Source: Burkholderiales bacterium (lineage in GTDB: Bacteria > Pseudomonadota > Gammaproteobacteria > Burkholderiales > Burkholderiaceae_D). From it: a DNA stretch of 36,854 bases. Below, one piece after another: positions 1 to 7,510 of this stretch. The notes beneath the pieces are model-generated. The model was not told the origin of the DNA. It saw nothing but the letters and a program-made list of their open reading frames with translations, and did not search any database. The stretch covers positions 1 to 36,854 of the forward strand of contig JAPLQC010000050.1 of assembly GCA_026399895.1 (NCBI GenBank). The letters run 5' to 3'. Numbering within the stretch: the first letter of the stretch is position 1; the number at the start of each line of letters is the position of its first letter. Made by a program: the position numbers and the translations under genes.

Positions 1-132
1 GCAAATAGCATCGCGATAGTTGAGGCATGCCGCGCGCTGCCGCCTGATGCATTTCGCCCAATCAGCCACTATGATGCCGAGTTGGATTCTAGAGATGCCA
101 GTTCATCAAGCGACAACGAAGATCCTGATTAG
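1..132 (+). CDS. 3' end of an unrecognised protein with an acidic Ser/Asp tail (partial)
   Basis: The window opens inside a reading frame (frame 1) that runs for 43 codons to a TAG stop at 130-132. The visible C-terminus contains a short helical-looking stretch (ANSIAIVEACRALPPDAF) and ends in a Ser- and Asp/Glu-rich tail (DASSSSDNEDPD). I do not recognise the protein. The tail resembles in style the end of the ankyrin-repeat protein at 30067-31374, which finishes in DTRSDSSSV after a segment that also contains IVE, so the two could be distant relatives; this is a weak inference. A tandem pair of hairpins follows about 90 bases downstream, consistent with the end of a transcription unit. The start and the rest of the gene lie outside the window, and the reading frame is supported only by being open and by the tail composition. 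Confidence 0.5.
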   Translation, partial: ANSIAIVEACRALPPDAFRPISHYDAELDSRDASSSSDNEDPD

Positions 133-221
133 GAGTAATTCTCCTACCAGTCCCTATCCTTGGGGTCGCCGTCGGCGCCGCTGGCTCAGCGCGCTGTAAG
201 TGCGGTCTGGGCTGGCTATGG

Positions 222-270
222 GTGGTCATCAGCGCCGCTGATGACCACACCAAGGTGCTTGGTATTTTGT
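222..270 (+). terminator. Tandem hairpins, probable terminator of the left-edge gene
   Basis: A perfect 12-bp stem with a 3-base loop (GTGGTCATCAGC, loop GCC, GCTGATGACCAC) spans 222-248. A second 6-bp hairpin follows immediately (ACCAAG, loop GTG, CTTGGT) at 249-263, then ATTTTGTT. The U-run is short and interrupted, so termination is likely but not certain. Confidence 0.5.
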
Positions 271-417
271 TCATCACAAAAATTTTCAACCTTCCCGCCA
301 AACCTTTTCAGCCGAAAACTGCTCAAATCAGCGTTTTGAGGCTGACGCATTCGATAGACTAGCGCTCCTTGTTGATGAGAGGCGACGTCTGCCTCTGCTG
401 GTATTTTTCCTGCCCAA
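264..417 (+). promoter_or_regulatory. Leader region of the glc operon with two inverted repeats
   Basis: Together with 133-221 and the tandem hairpins, this fills the 285-base gap before glcD. It holds a 6-bp inverted repeat CTCAAA / TTTGAG (322-327 and 335-340, 7-base spacer), which could be an operator. A second, AGAGGC / GCCTCT (378-383 and 391-396, 7-base spacer), is followed five bases later by a run of five T (about 403-407), just before the glcD ATG at 418. The second hairpin could attenuate transcription or sit in the mRNA leader. I see no convincing -35/-10 pair and no clear ribosome binding site in front of glcD. No regulator gene such as glcC is present nearby. Confidence 0.3.
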
Positions 418-1905
418 ATGAACGCCCCTATAGAACCTGTCTTCTCGCTTGCGCGCCAGCGCGAGGTGGTCGCTGCGCTGCAAGCGGCGCTACCCCAGCA
501 CGCGGTCCTGCATCAGGAGGAAGACACGCGTCCCTACGAGTGCGACGGTTTGTCTGCCTATCGGCAGCTACCGATGGTGGTGGCCTTACCAGAGAACGAA
601 GCGCAAGTGATTGCTGTGCTGCGCGCCTGCCATCGACTGAATGTGCAGATTGTTCCGCGTGGTGCTGGTACCGGACTGTCTGGCGGAGCAACACCAATTG
701 CAGACGGCGTCGTGTTATCCACTGCGCGCTTGAATCGCATTCTCAAGTTGGACGCTTATTCACGTACTGCGGTGGTACAGCCCGGCGTACGCAATTTGGC
801 GATTTCCGAAGCAGCGAATCCGCATGGTTTGTACTACGCGCCTGATCCTTCATCGCAGATTGCCTGCTCGATTGGCGGCAATGTCGCTGAAAACTCGGGT
901 GGTGTGCACTGTTTGAAATACGGCCTGACCGTACACAACGTGCTCCGCGTACGTATGGTCACGATCGAGGGCGAGGTAGTCGAACTCGGCAGCGAAGGTT
1001 TGGATGCGCCCGGTCTTGATTTGCTTGCAGTGTTCATCGGATCCGAGGGTATGTTGGGTGTGGTGACCGAGGTCACGGTGAAATTAGTGCCCAAGCCGCA
1101 GCAAGCGCGCGTGATCATGGCCTCGTTTGATGACGTGGTGAAGGGTGGTAATGCTGTTGCTAATGTGATCGCTGCCGGCATTATTCCCGCAGGTCTTGAG
1201 ATGATGGACAAGACCAGTTCACGCATGGTCGAACCCTTCGTCAAAGCGGGCTACGACATTAATGCCGAGGCGATTTTGCTCTGCGAATCAGACGGTACGC
1301 CAGAAGAAGTAGAGGAAGAGATCGCGCGCATGACCGAAGTAATGAATGCCTCGGGTGCGACCGCCATTGCGGTATCGAATAGCGAGGCGGAGCGGGTCAG
1401 GTTTTGGTCGGGCCGCAAAAATGCGTTTCCTGCCGCCGGACGTATTTCGCCGGATTACTACTGCATGGATGGCACTATCCCGCGTAAGTACTTAGCGAAG
1501 GTTCTGCTTGGCATCGCTGAGATGGAAAAAACCTATGGCCTGCGCTGCGCGAATGTATTTCACGCAGGTGATGGTAATCTGCATCCTTTGATTTTGTTCG
1601 ATGCGAATACACCCGGCGAGTTTGATCGCGCTGAAAAATTCGGTGCCGCTATTCTTGAGCTGTGTGTCGAAGTCGGTGGCACCATCACTGGTGAGCACGG
1701 GGTTGGTATTGAAAAAATAAATTCCATGTGCGTGCAGTTTGCGCCCGAAGAGCGCGAGGCATTCTTTGCCGTCAAACGTGCATTCGATCCAGCGTTTCTG
1801 CTGAACCCCGACAAAGCTATCCCCACACTGCAGCGTTGCGCTGAGTACGGAAAAATGCACGTCCAACGCGGCGCGCTGAAATTTCCTGATTTGCCGCGTT
1901 TCTAA
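418..1905 (+). CDS. glcD: Glycolate oxidase subunit GlcD (FAD-linked)
   Basis: GlcD is the FAD-binding catalytic subunit of the membrane-associated glycolate oxidase GlcDEF, which oxidises glycolate (and often D-lactate) to glyoxylate and passes electrons to the respiratory chain. The 495-residue protein has the FAD-binding PCMH-type fold: RGAGTGLSGG at 81-90, PDPSSQ at 142-147 and NVAENSGG at 155-162. The C-terminal FAD-oxidase domain carries HAGDGNLHP at 382-390 and GEHGVG at 425-430, the metal/substrate motifs of this family. Length matches the family (about 500). The ATG at 418 gives the expected N-terminus although no good ribosome binding site precedes it. It is the first gene of glcDEF, 23 bases before glcE. 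The glcG, glcB and permease genes of some operons are absent. D-lactate dehydrogenase is the main alternative for GlcD alone, but the glcE and glcF neighbours favour glycolate oxidase. Confidence 0.93.
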   Translation: MNAPIEPVFSLARQREVVAALQAALPQHAVLHQEEDTRPYECDGLSAYRQLPMVVALPENEAQVIAVLRACHRLNVQIVPRGAGTGLSGGATPIADGVVLSTARLNRILKLDAYSRTAVVQPGVRNLAISEAANPHGLYYAPDPSSQIACSIGGNVAENSGGVHCLKYGLTVHNVLRVRMVTIEGEVVELGSEGLDAPGLDLLAVFIGSEGMLGVVTEVTVKLVPKPQQARVIMASFDDVVKGGNAVANVIAAGIIPAGLEMMDKTSSRMVEPFVKAGYDINAEAILLCESDGTPEEVEEEIARMTEVMNASGATAIAVSNSEAERVRFWSGRKNAFPAAGRISPDYYCMDGTIPRKYLAKVLLGIAEMEKTYGLRCANVFHAGDGNLHPLILFDANTPGEFDRAEKFGAAILELCVEVGGTITGEHGVGIEKINSMCVQFAPEEREAFFAVKRAFDPAFLLNPDKAIPTLQRCAEYGKMHVQRGALKFPDLPRF

Positions 1906-1928
1906 GATCGCCGAAAAGTACAAACATC

Positions 1929-2990
1929 ATGGATCAGGTATTGCAGCAGTTCCGGGATCGCATCATGTCTGCTACACGCAGCGGCACCGCGCTGCGTATT
2001 CGAGGCAATGGCACCAAAGACTGGTACGGGCAGGAGCTGAATGGTGAACTGCTCGACACCACCGCCTATAGCGGCATTATTTCCTACGATCCCACCGAAT
2101 TAGTTGTCACCGCGCGTGCCGGCACCAACTTGCGCGAGATCGGTAAAGCCTTGGCCGAGAAGAAGCAGATGCTCGCATTCGAGCCGCCGCGCTTTGATGG
2201 ACTTGCCACTGTGGGGGGCATTGTGGCGAGTGGTCTGTCTGGCCCACGTCGGCAGGCAGTAGGTTCGGTACGCGACTTTGTACTCGGCACCGTGCTAATG
2301 GATGGCAAGGGTGAGACGCTGCACTTCGGCGGCCAAGTCATGAAGAACGTTGCCGGCTACGATGTGTCCAGGCTACTAACAGGTTCGCTCGGTACGCTCG
2401 GTTTGATTCTTGAAGTGTCACTGAAAGTGTTGCCGCGTCCATTCGCTCAGCATTCATTGCAGTTTGCAATGAGTGAGCAAGATGCGCTGCATCAGTTAAA
2501 TGTATGGGGCGGGCAACCGTTACCGCTGTCGGCATCCTGCTGGGTGAACGGTAATCTGTATGTGCGTTTGTCCGGGGCACAGGCAGCAGTTGATGCCGCC
2601 ATCGTAAAGATGGGTGGTACAGATTTGCCGGAAGCAGAAAACTTTTGGGACGGTGTGCGAGAGCAGACGCATGCGTTCTTTTCAGCGCCGCAGCAGGCAC
2701 TCTGGCGCCTGTCGCTGCCGACGGTTGCGCCATCCCTGGCATTGCCGGGTGAGCAGATGATCGAATGGGGCGGTGCGCTGCGTTGGTTGAGAACGACTGC
2801 CGATGCAGAGACGATACGTTCAGTCGCTGCTAACGCTGGTGGTCATGCAACGCTGTTCAAGGGTGGCGATAAATCGGTTGGTGTGTTTCAGCCGCTAGCA
2901 CCCGCCGTGGCACGTATCCACCGTAATCTCAAACAGGCTTTCGACCCGGCCGGTATCTTCAACCCGCGCCGCATGTATACCGATTTCTGA
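1929..2990 (+). CDS. glcE: Glycolate oxidase subunit GlcE (FAD-binding)
   Basis: GlcE is the second flavin-binding subunit of glycolate oxidase; it has the FAD-binding domain but a shorter C-terminal part than GlcD. The 353-residue product shows RGNGTKDWYG at 25-34, VGGIVASGLSGPRR at 95-108 and the MKNVAGYDVSRLL segment from about 138, which together are characteristic of GlcE. The C-terminus (FNPRRMYTDF) matches the FNP-RMY ending of the family. It begins 23 bases after glcD and is followed by glcF after only 2 bases, so the three are almost certainly co-transcribed and translationally coupled. Nothing is unusual in length or composition. Confidence 0.93.
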   Translation: MDQVLQQFRDRIMSATRSGTALRIRGNGTKDWYGQELNGELLDTTAYSGIISYDPTELVVTARAGTNLREIGKALAEKKQMLAFEPPRFDGLATVGGIVASGLSGPRRQAVGSVRDFVLGTVLMDGKGETLHFGGQVMKNVAGYDVSRLLTGSLGTLGLILEVSLKVLPRPFAQHSLQFAMSEQDALHQLNVWGGQPLPLSASCWVNGNLYVRLSGAQAAVDAAIVKMGGTDLPEAENFWDGVREQTHAFFSAPQQALWRLSLPTVAPSLALPGEQMIEWGGALRWLRTTADAETIRSVAANAGGHATLFKGGDKSVGVFQPLAPAVARIHRNLKQAFDPAGIFNPRRMYTDF

Positions 2991-2992
2991 CG

Positions 2993-4213
2993 ATGCAAAC
3001 CAATCTCGCTGATTTCATCAAAGACACACCGCAAGGTCAGGAAGCGGATGCCATTTTGCGCAAATGCGTGCACTGTGGATTCTGCACCGCGACCTGCCCC
3101 ACTTATCAATTGCTTGGCGATGAGCTGGATGGTCCGCGCGGTCGCATCTATTTGATCAAGCAAGTCCTCGAAGGCAAGCCTGCTACCGAGAAGACACAGC
3201 TACACCTCGATCGCTGCCTGACTTGCCGTAACTGCGAAACAACCTGCCCATCCGGTGTGAATTATGGACGTTTGATTGACATCGGACGCGATGTCGTCGA
3301 TCAGCAGGTTCAGCGACCGTTTGCTCAGCAGCTGGTACGTACGGCACTGAAAGAGGCGCTGCCACGTCCGCAGTTATTCGGCACGGCGATGAAGCTTGGT
3401 CAGGCAGTGCGTCCCTTGCTGCCCGAGGTACTGCGCAACAAAGTCCCCGAGGCACGTGATGCTGGCGTATGGCCCACGCGGTCGCATGCGCGCAAGATGC
3501 TGTTGTTGGATGGCTGTGTGCAACCGGCAATGTCGCCGAGCATCAATGCCGCCACTGCGCGCGTCTTAGATAAGCTTGGCATCCAGTTACAAGTGGCGCC
3601 CAAGGCGGGTTGTTGCGGAGCGATTCGTTATCACTTGAACGATCAAGCAGGTGGCTTGGACGATATGCGGCGCAATGTCGATGCATGGTGGCCGTATGTG
3701 GTGGCCGGTGCAGAAGCTATCGTAATGACAGCCTCAGGTTGTGGCGTGACAGTGAAAGAATACGGCCATCTGCTTCACGATGATCCGCTGTACGCAGAAA
3801 AGGCGAAGCGTATCTCGGAGCTGACCAAAGACCTCTCGGAAATCATGCCAGCGTTTGAAGCTGAATTGGCCAAACAACTGACCGGTAAAATTTCCAAGCG
3901 CGTTGCCTATCACCCGCCTTGCACCTTACAGCACGGGCAGCAAATCCGCGGCAAGGTGGAATCTGTGCTGCGCACTTGCGGCATTGATGTCAGCTTATGC
4001 GCGGACAGTCATCTGTGTTGTGGCTCGGCCGGTACCTACTCCGTGACGCAGCCAGAGCTGTCATACAAACTGCGCGACAACAAAATAAAAAACCTCGAGG
4101 CGACGAGCCCCGCGGTGATTGTGTCAGCCAATATCGGTTGCCTGACTCACTTGCAGTCAGGCACCGATACGCCGGTCAGGCATTGGATAGAGTTGATTGA
4201 TCAGGCGCTGTAG
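2993..4213 (+). CDS. glcF: Glycolate oxidase iron-sulfur subunit GlcF
   Basis: GlcF carries electrons from the flavin subunits towards the quinone pool. The 406-residue protein has two 4Fe-4S ferredoxin-type motifs near the N-terminus, CVHCGFCTATCP at 25-36 and CLTCRNCETTCP at 75-86. Two Cys-Cys-Gly (CCG) modules follow, with CCG at 207-209 and 342-344, as in the heterodisulfide-reductase-like family. All cluster cysteines are present. The ATG lies 2 bases after the glcE stop. A short GC-rich hairpin follows the TAG stop, and the next gene converges from the other strand, so glcF is the last gene of the operon. Confidence 0.94.
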   Translation: MQTNLADFIKDTPQGQEADAILRKCVHCGFCTATCPTYQLLGDELDGPRGRIYLIKQVLEGKPATEKTQLHLDRCLTCRNCETTCPSGVNYGRLIDIGRDVVDQQVQRPFAQQLVRTALKEALPRPQLFGTAMKLGQAVRPLLPEVLRNKVPEARDAGVWPTRSHARKMLLLDGCVQPAMSPSINAATARVLDKLGIQLQVAPKAGCCGAIRYHLNDQAGGLDDMRRNVDAWWPYVVAGAEAIVMTASGCGVTVKEYGHLLHDDPLYAEKAKRISELTKDLSEIMPAFEAELAKQLTGKISKRVAYHPPCTLQHGQQIRGKVESVLRTCGIDVSLCADSHLCCGSAGTYSVTQPELSYKLRDNKIKNLEATSPAVIVSANIGCLTHLQSGTDTPVRHWIELIDQAL

Positions 4214-4234
4214 GCCGCAGTCATGGTCTGCGGT
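4214..4234. terminator. Weak hairpin between glcF and the convergent effector-like gene
   Basis: CCGCAG (4215-4220) pairs with CTGCGG (4228-4233) across a 7-base loop, extended by a G-T pair, directly after the glcF stop codon. The following sequence has only scattered T, so this is a weak candidate terminator. The rest of 4235-4259 shows nothing further. Confidence 0.3.
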
Positions 4235-4259
4235 CTGTTCAGTCTCACCGTATCTACCT

Positions 4260-6848
4260 TTACATCCAGTCCTGTCGGCCCTGGTCATATTCTGTTGGAA
4301 TGCCGGTAAATCCGACTTCTTCCACCGGCTGTCCCGACGCATCGGCTGCGAGATGCCCGGCCTGTCCGTTGACGCCCTGCTGGATCAATGCGCGTATCAG
4401 CCCGCTGTAGAGCGCCCTGCAAGAAAAGCCTGGTGGGAAAATCAGCAGGGCCGCAGGTATGGCATGTCCCAAAAACATATCCAAAGGATCTCTGCTCTTG
4501 CGCATCGAGCGCGTTAACTCTGAGGCTATAGCCGAAGGCAGAACCGAAATCCAGCGTCCCAGAACCTCGGAGGTAGTATCGTTCCGTGGATCACCCGCCT
4601 TGAATTGCGATTCAAGTTCATATAGGAAGGTGCCGCCGAACTCCGATTTTGTTCTTGCGGCTTCCAGGGCTCTCTGAGTTCTGCCGATTTCCTTGAAAAG
4701 CTCGACCCCAGTGGGGTCATTCGGATCCTTGTGCGGTTTCGCTTGCCAGTTGCTCAGGGCCCGTTTCAGATCCGCCAACCAGGATTCCTGCTCGTCAACC
4801 TCTGCGGCAAATATCTCCCTGGTTGGCGTAGCTTTGAGTTCGGACTTCGGATCGGTGCTGCGCGTATGCTGAATTCCGGCGACGGTTTCGGCGCCTGACA
4901 TTGCACCGAGCATAGAATGAAGTAACAGTTCAAGCAGAATCGCTGTTGCTCCTCCGGCCGCAAAGTAGGAAGCTGCGCTGGATACTATCGCTGCCTTGCC
5001 GAGATAATTCAGCATGTAGAAGAAATAAGAAGAGTCTTCGGACTTCCAGCGGTCCCATAGAATTTTTTCGAAATCCCGCTCCTCGGCCAATCGCTCGTCA
5101 ATAGTCAGCTTTCCGGGGCGATTCGGACTCTTGCTATCGTATTTCTTCACATCAAGCTCATCTCGGTCTTTATCTCCCCATCTCGCGCCATGAAGTTTGA
5201 CGTTGTTGTTGAATTCAACTAGGGCGGGCGCGCTCCACGTTTTTGCAAGCAGCTGTTTGAGTATGGGTCCGGCTACCGTTACATGCAGAAATGATGAAAC
5301 AAATGATCCGACGATGGCGCTGCCCATGTAGGGAATTCTAGAGAGTGCATTTCCTACAAAAAAGGATGTTCCGAATGCGGCCAGTCCGGAAGCGTAATAC
5401 ATCGCAGAAGTGCCGCAATCAGCTCGTACCTTTTCCTCAAGTTCGGCTATCTTTTTCTTTCGGGCTTCGCTGAGATTTTTTGTATTTTCCGACTTAAATT
5501 GATTGAGGAATTTTTCGCGGGATTCATTTATCTGTTTCCTCGACTGCTGAGGAAACACCAGTGCTTCGAGTTTCTGCCTTTTCTCTATCAGCTTTGCGAT
5601 TTTCAAAGTAACTCGATGAGCACTACCTTCAGCATCCTTCAGAATTTTTTCGAAATCGTCCCTATCATGAGAGTGACTGGCATCTTCGACTTCTTTTCCC
5701 CACTTTTTTACTTGGGCAGTATCTGAGTCAAATTTTTTGACAAGCTCCTTCATCTTGCTTTCTATCGCATCTAGCTCTTCGATTCCCTCTTTGCTGAAAT
5801 AATTTTTCATCGAATCACCCAGAAGAAGCGAGCTTCTTCGGTTGCCGGAGACCTGATCATTAATTTTCGTAGTCGAGGTGGAATCTGCCGGCAAAGGTAG
5901 CTGGGTTGGACGATGACCTCGCCTGGTTAGGGTGGAAATAACAGATGAGCCTGTAGTATGCGGCGCTGACGATATCTGTCCCAACAAATCATCGAGAATT
6001 TTTATCTCGTGTTCGATTTCCCGTATCTCCCGCTTGCATTCCTCGATCATGTCGTGGCCACTGTTGTCTCTCTTCAATTCTGAGAGCATATCTTTTTTCT
6101 TGCGTAAAATCGTCTCTTTACCTTCACGAAGAGCTTTCGAAGCGCCAATAAGGTCCTGCGTCGTGGCTGTCGTACCAGGATTGATTTTTCTGCTGTCGGT
6201 AGGCTGGACGGTTGGGCGGGAAGTGGTTTCTCGCTTTACTATAGGCGTAATCAGTTTGAGTTGATTTTGTAACTCAATGACCTCTTCCCGAATATTGTCA
6301 GCCTTCTTCTCGTTACCTGCAGCTAGTTCGCGTTGTATGTCGTTGTGCGCGTCCTCGATTTTCTTTCGCAGCTCGGCTGCCGATTTCGCCGGCGCCTTGT
6401 ATGGTGACGAAATGTCCTGCCCTTCGTCGCTGACCGATGAGTCGGTTGATTCCTCACTGCCGAGTTTGTCGATGCGACTTGCGATGCGACGTTTCTCGCT
6501 TGTTAGCGCACGCAGTTCATTTTTAAATTTATCAACCTTTTTTTTATCGTGATCTTCTGTGGCGTCACGCAGTGCTGTCTTAATCTTTTCCCGGCGCAGT
6601 TCAGTCTTTCCAAGCTCCTTCATGAGAACAGATTTTTCACGTCCCAGATTGCGTTCCTTTTTCTCATGAGTCTGTCCTGTCGCAGACGGAGTTACGGTAG
6701 TGGATTCTAGGTGAATTTGCGAAAAGTCGGTGTTGGAAACTGATGAGATGCTTGGTCCGCCACCTGAAGTGGACGTCGGTGTTGTTGTGAAAAATATTGG
6801 CGGTTTTTTTAGCAAATTGTTCAGCGCATGATTGACGGGTGTAGACAT
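4260..6848 (-). CDS. Large coiled-coil/membrane-segment protein, candidate type III effector or translocator
   Basis: I do not recognise a named family for this 862-residue protein. Residues 1-60 are Ser/Thr/Pro-rich and probably disordered, like many type III secretion signals. Residues about 61-130, 155-200, 230-290, 350-430 and 440-475 are rich in Lys, Glu and Arg with heptad-like spacing, suggesting long coiled coils separated by Ser/Thr linkers (about 131-150, 200-230, 295-335). Hydrophobic segments follow at about 481-500, 505-530, 607-630 and 632-655, with a weaker one near 791-805; the first four look like two helical hairpins. The C-terminus is soluble and ends GRQDWM. The ATG at 6848 lies 8 bases after the stop of a CesT-like chaperone gene, and its ribosome binding site (AGGA) overlaps that stop, so the two are coupled. 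A secreted effector or pore-forming translocator fits best; a non-secreted coiled-coil membrane protein is the alternative. GC content is visibly lower than in the neighbours. Confidence 0.6.
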   Translation of the reverse strand: MSTPVNHALNNLLKKPPIFFTTTPTSTSGGGPSISSVSNTDFSQIHLESTTVTPSATGQTHEKKERNLGREKSVLMKELGKTELRREKIKTALRDATEDHDKKKVDKFKNELRALTSEKRRIASRIDKLGSEESTDSSVSDEGQDISSPYKAPAKSAAELRKKIEDAHNDIQRELAAGNEKKADNIREEVIELQNQLKLITPIVKRETTSRPTVQPTDSRKINPGTTATTQDLIGASKALREGKETILRKKKDMLSELKRDNSGHDMIEECKREIREIEHEIKILDDLLGQISSAPHTTGSSVISTLTRRGHRPTQLPLPADSTSTTKINDQVSGNRRSSLLLGDSMKNYFSKEGIEELDAIESKMKELVKKFDSDTAQVKKWGKEVEDASHSHDRDDFEKILKDAEGSAHRVTLKIAKLIEKRQKLEALVFPQQSRKQINESREKFLNQFKSENTKNLSEARKKKIAELEEKVRADCGTSAMYYASGLAAFGTSFFVGNALSRIPYMGSAIVGSFVSSFLHVTVAGPILKQLLAKTWSAPALVEFNNNVKLHGARWGDKDRDELDVKKYDSKSPNRPGKLTIDERLAEERDFEKILWDRWKSEDSSYFFYMLNYLGKAAIVSSAASYFAAGGATAILLELLLHSMLGAMSGAETVAGIQHTRSTDPKSELKATPTREIFAAEVDEQESWLADLKRALSNWQAKPHKDPNDPTGVELFKEIGRTQRALEAARTKSEFGGTFLYELESQFKAGDPRNDTTSEVLGRWISVLPSAIASELTRSMRKSRDPLDMFLGHAIPAALLIFPPGFSCRALYSGLIRALIQQGVNGQAGHLAADASGQPVEEVGFTGIPTEYDQGRQDWM

Positions 6849-6856
6849 GATTTTTC

Positions 6857-7327
6857 CTATGCCAGCTCAGCAGAGCCAAGGCTGAAAGAATGGGTATCGA
6901 AATTTACGTGTGTCTCGCTTACGCTTACGCCGAACAGCGTCTCGCGAACCTTCATCGCATGCTTGCTGTAATCATGCAGAATATTGGCGAGGATTTCGCC
7001 GGACATCATGTCGGGATATAGGAAGTGCTGGATGAAAATCACACGGTTGCGACGACGATCCAGTCCATAGACGCCGGAGGTTTTACTGCCCGTCAGCAGG
7101 TTCATCGCGAGAAGCTGTTCGATGATTTCTTCGCGTTCGTAGTCAGGCGGCTCCCCTATGTCGATGTAGCAGACAAGGCGGTCTCCTGCCTCGTCTTCAT
7201 CGAAGAAAAGCCCAATATCGATTCCATTGAGTGTTATCTGGTGCCGGGATACCAGTGCTTCCGTATCTGGCAGATTCAGCGCGAGGGAGGCATCGCGACA
7301 GAGTTGCTCAAACTCTGCATAGTCCAT
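6857..7327 (-). CDS. CesT-like type III secretion chaperone
   Basis: The 156-residue protein has the size, acidity and layout of class I type III secretion chaperones (CesT/Tir chaperone family). It has 27 Asp+Glu against 12 Lys+Arg. A predicted N-terminal helix (FEQLCRDASLALNLP, 6-20) is followed by strands with ITLNGIDIGLFFDED (31-45) and RLVCYIDIGEPP (50-61). A helix EEIIEQLLAMNLLTG (66-80), strands SGVYGLDRRRNRVIFIQHF (84-102) and a C-terminal helix (108-132) complete the pattern. Such dimers bind the N-terminal region of one effector, keep it unfolded and deliver it to the type III ATPase. The gene sits directly upstream of the large protein at 4260-6848 with an 8-base gap, the classic chaperone-effector order. 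A strong ribosome binding site (AAAGGAG, about 7 bases before ATG 7327) supports the start. YbjN-like proteins share this fold and are the main alternative; the effector-like partner argues for CesT. Confidence 0.72.
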   Translation of the reverse strand: MDYAEFEQLCRDASLALNLPDTEALVSRHQITLNGIDIGLFFDEDEAGDRLVCYIDIGEPPDYEREEIIEQLLAMNLLTGSKTSGVYGLDRRRNRVIFIQHFLYPDMMSGEILANILHDYSKHAMKVRETLFGVSVSETHVNFDTHSFSLGSAELA

Positions 7328-7510
7328 GAAAGTCTCCTTTGTTGTCTTGCTTGACAGTCAACTCGCTTGTTCATTCGAATTAGCGAGGCTGCGACTGAGT
7401 AACTGCACAACAAATAGGAGTTCAGTGAACGTAGTATAAAAAATGGGGGTTTAGTTGCGATAAGCCAGAGGATGTTCAATCTTTTGTTGCAGATGAATGT
7501 GCAGAATGCA
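7328..7510 (-). promoter_or_regulatory. Upstream region of the chaperone-effector pair with three small palindromes
   Basis: The 183-base gap between gpx and the chaperone contains three short perfect palindromes: TTGACAGTCAA at 7351-7361, ATTCGAAT at 7373-7380 and GTTCAGTGAAC at 7420-7430. On the minus strand a good -10-like hexamer, TATACT, lies at 7433-7438, right next to the third palindrome, but I find no convincing -35 at the usual distance. That arrangement would suit an operator overlapping the transcription start, or an activator-dependent promoter. I looked for the paired TTCG motif (PIP or hrpII box) used by some type III systems and found only a single TTCG. Confidence 0.35.

Noticed and set aside
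369..845. Open frame overlapping the start of glcD in another frame
   Set aside because: It encodes Cys/Arg-rich sequence with no family features and lies inside glcD, which has all the catalytic motifs.
7328..7510. Search for a paired TTCG (PIP or hrpII) box before the chaperone
   Set aside because: Only one TTCG was found, so a Xanthomonas- or Ralstonia-type box cannot be claimed.
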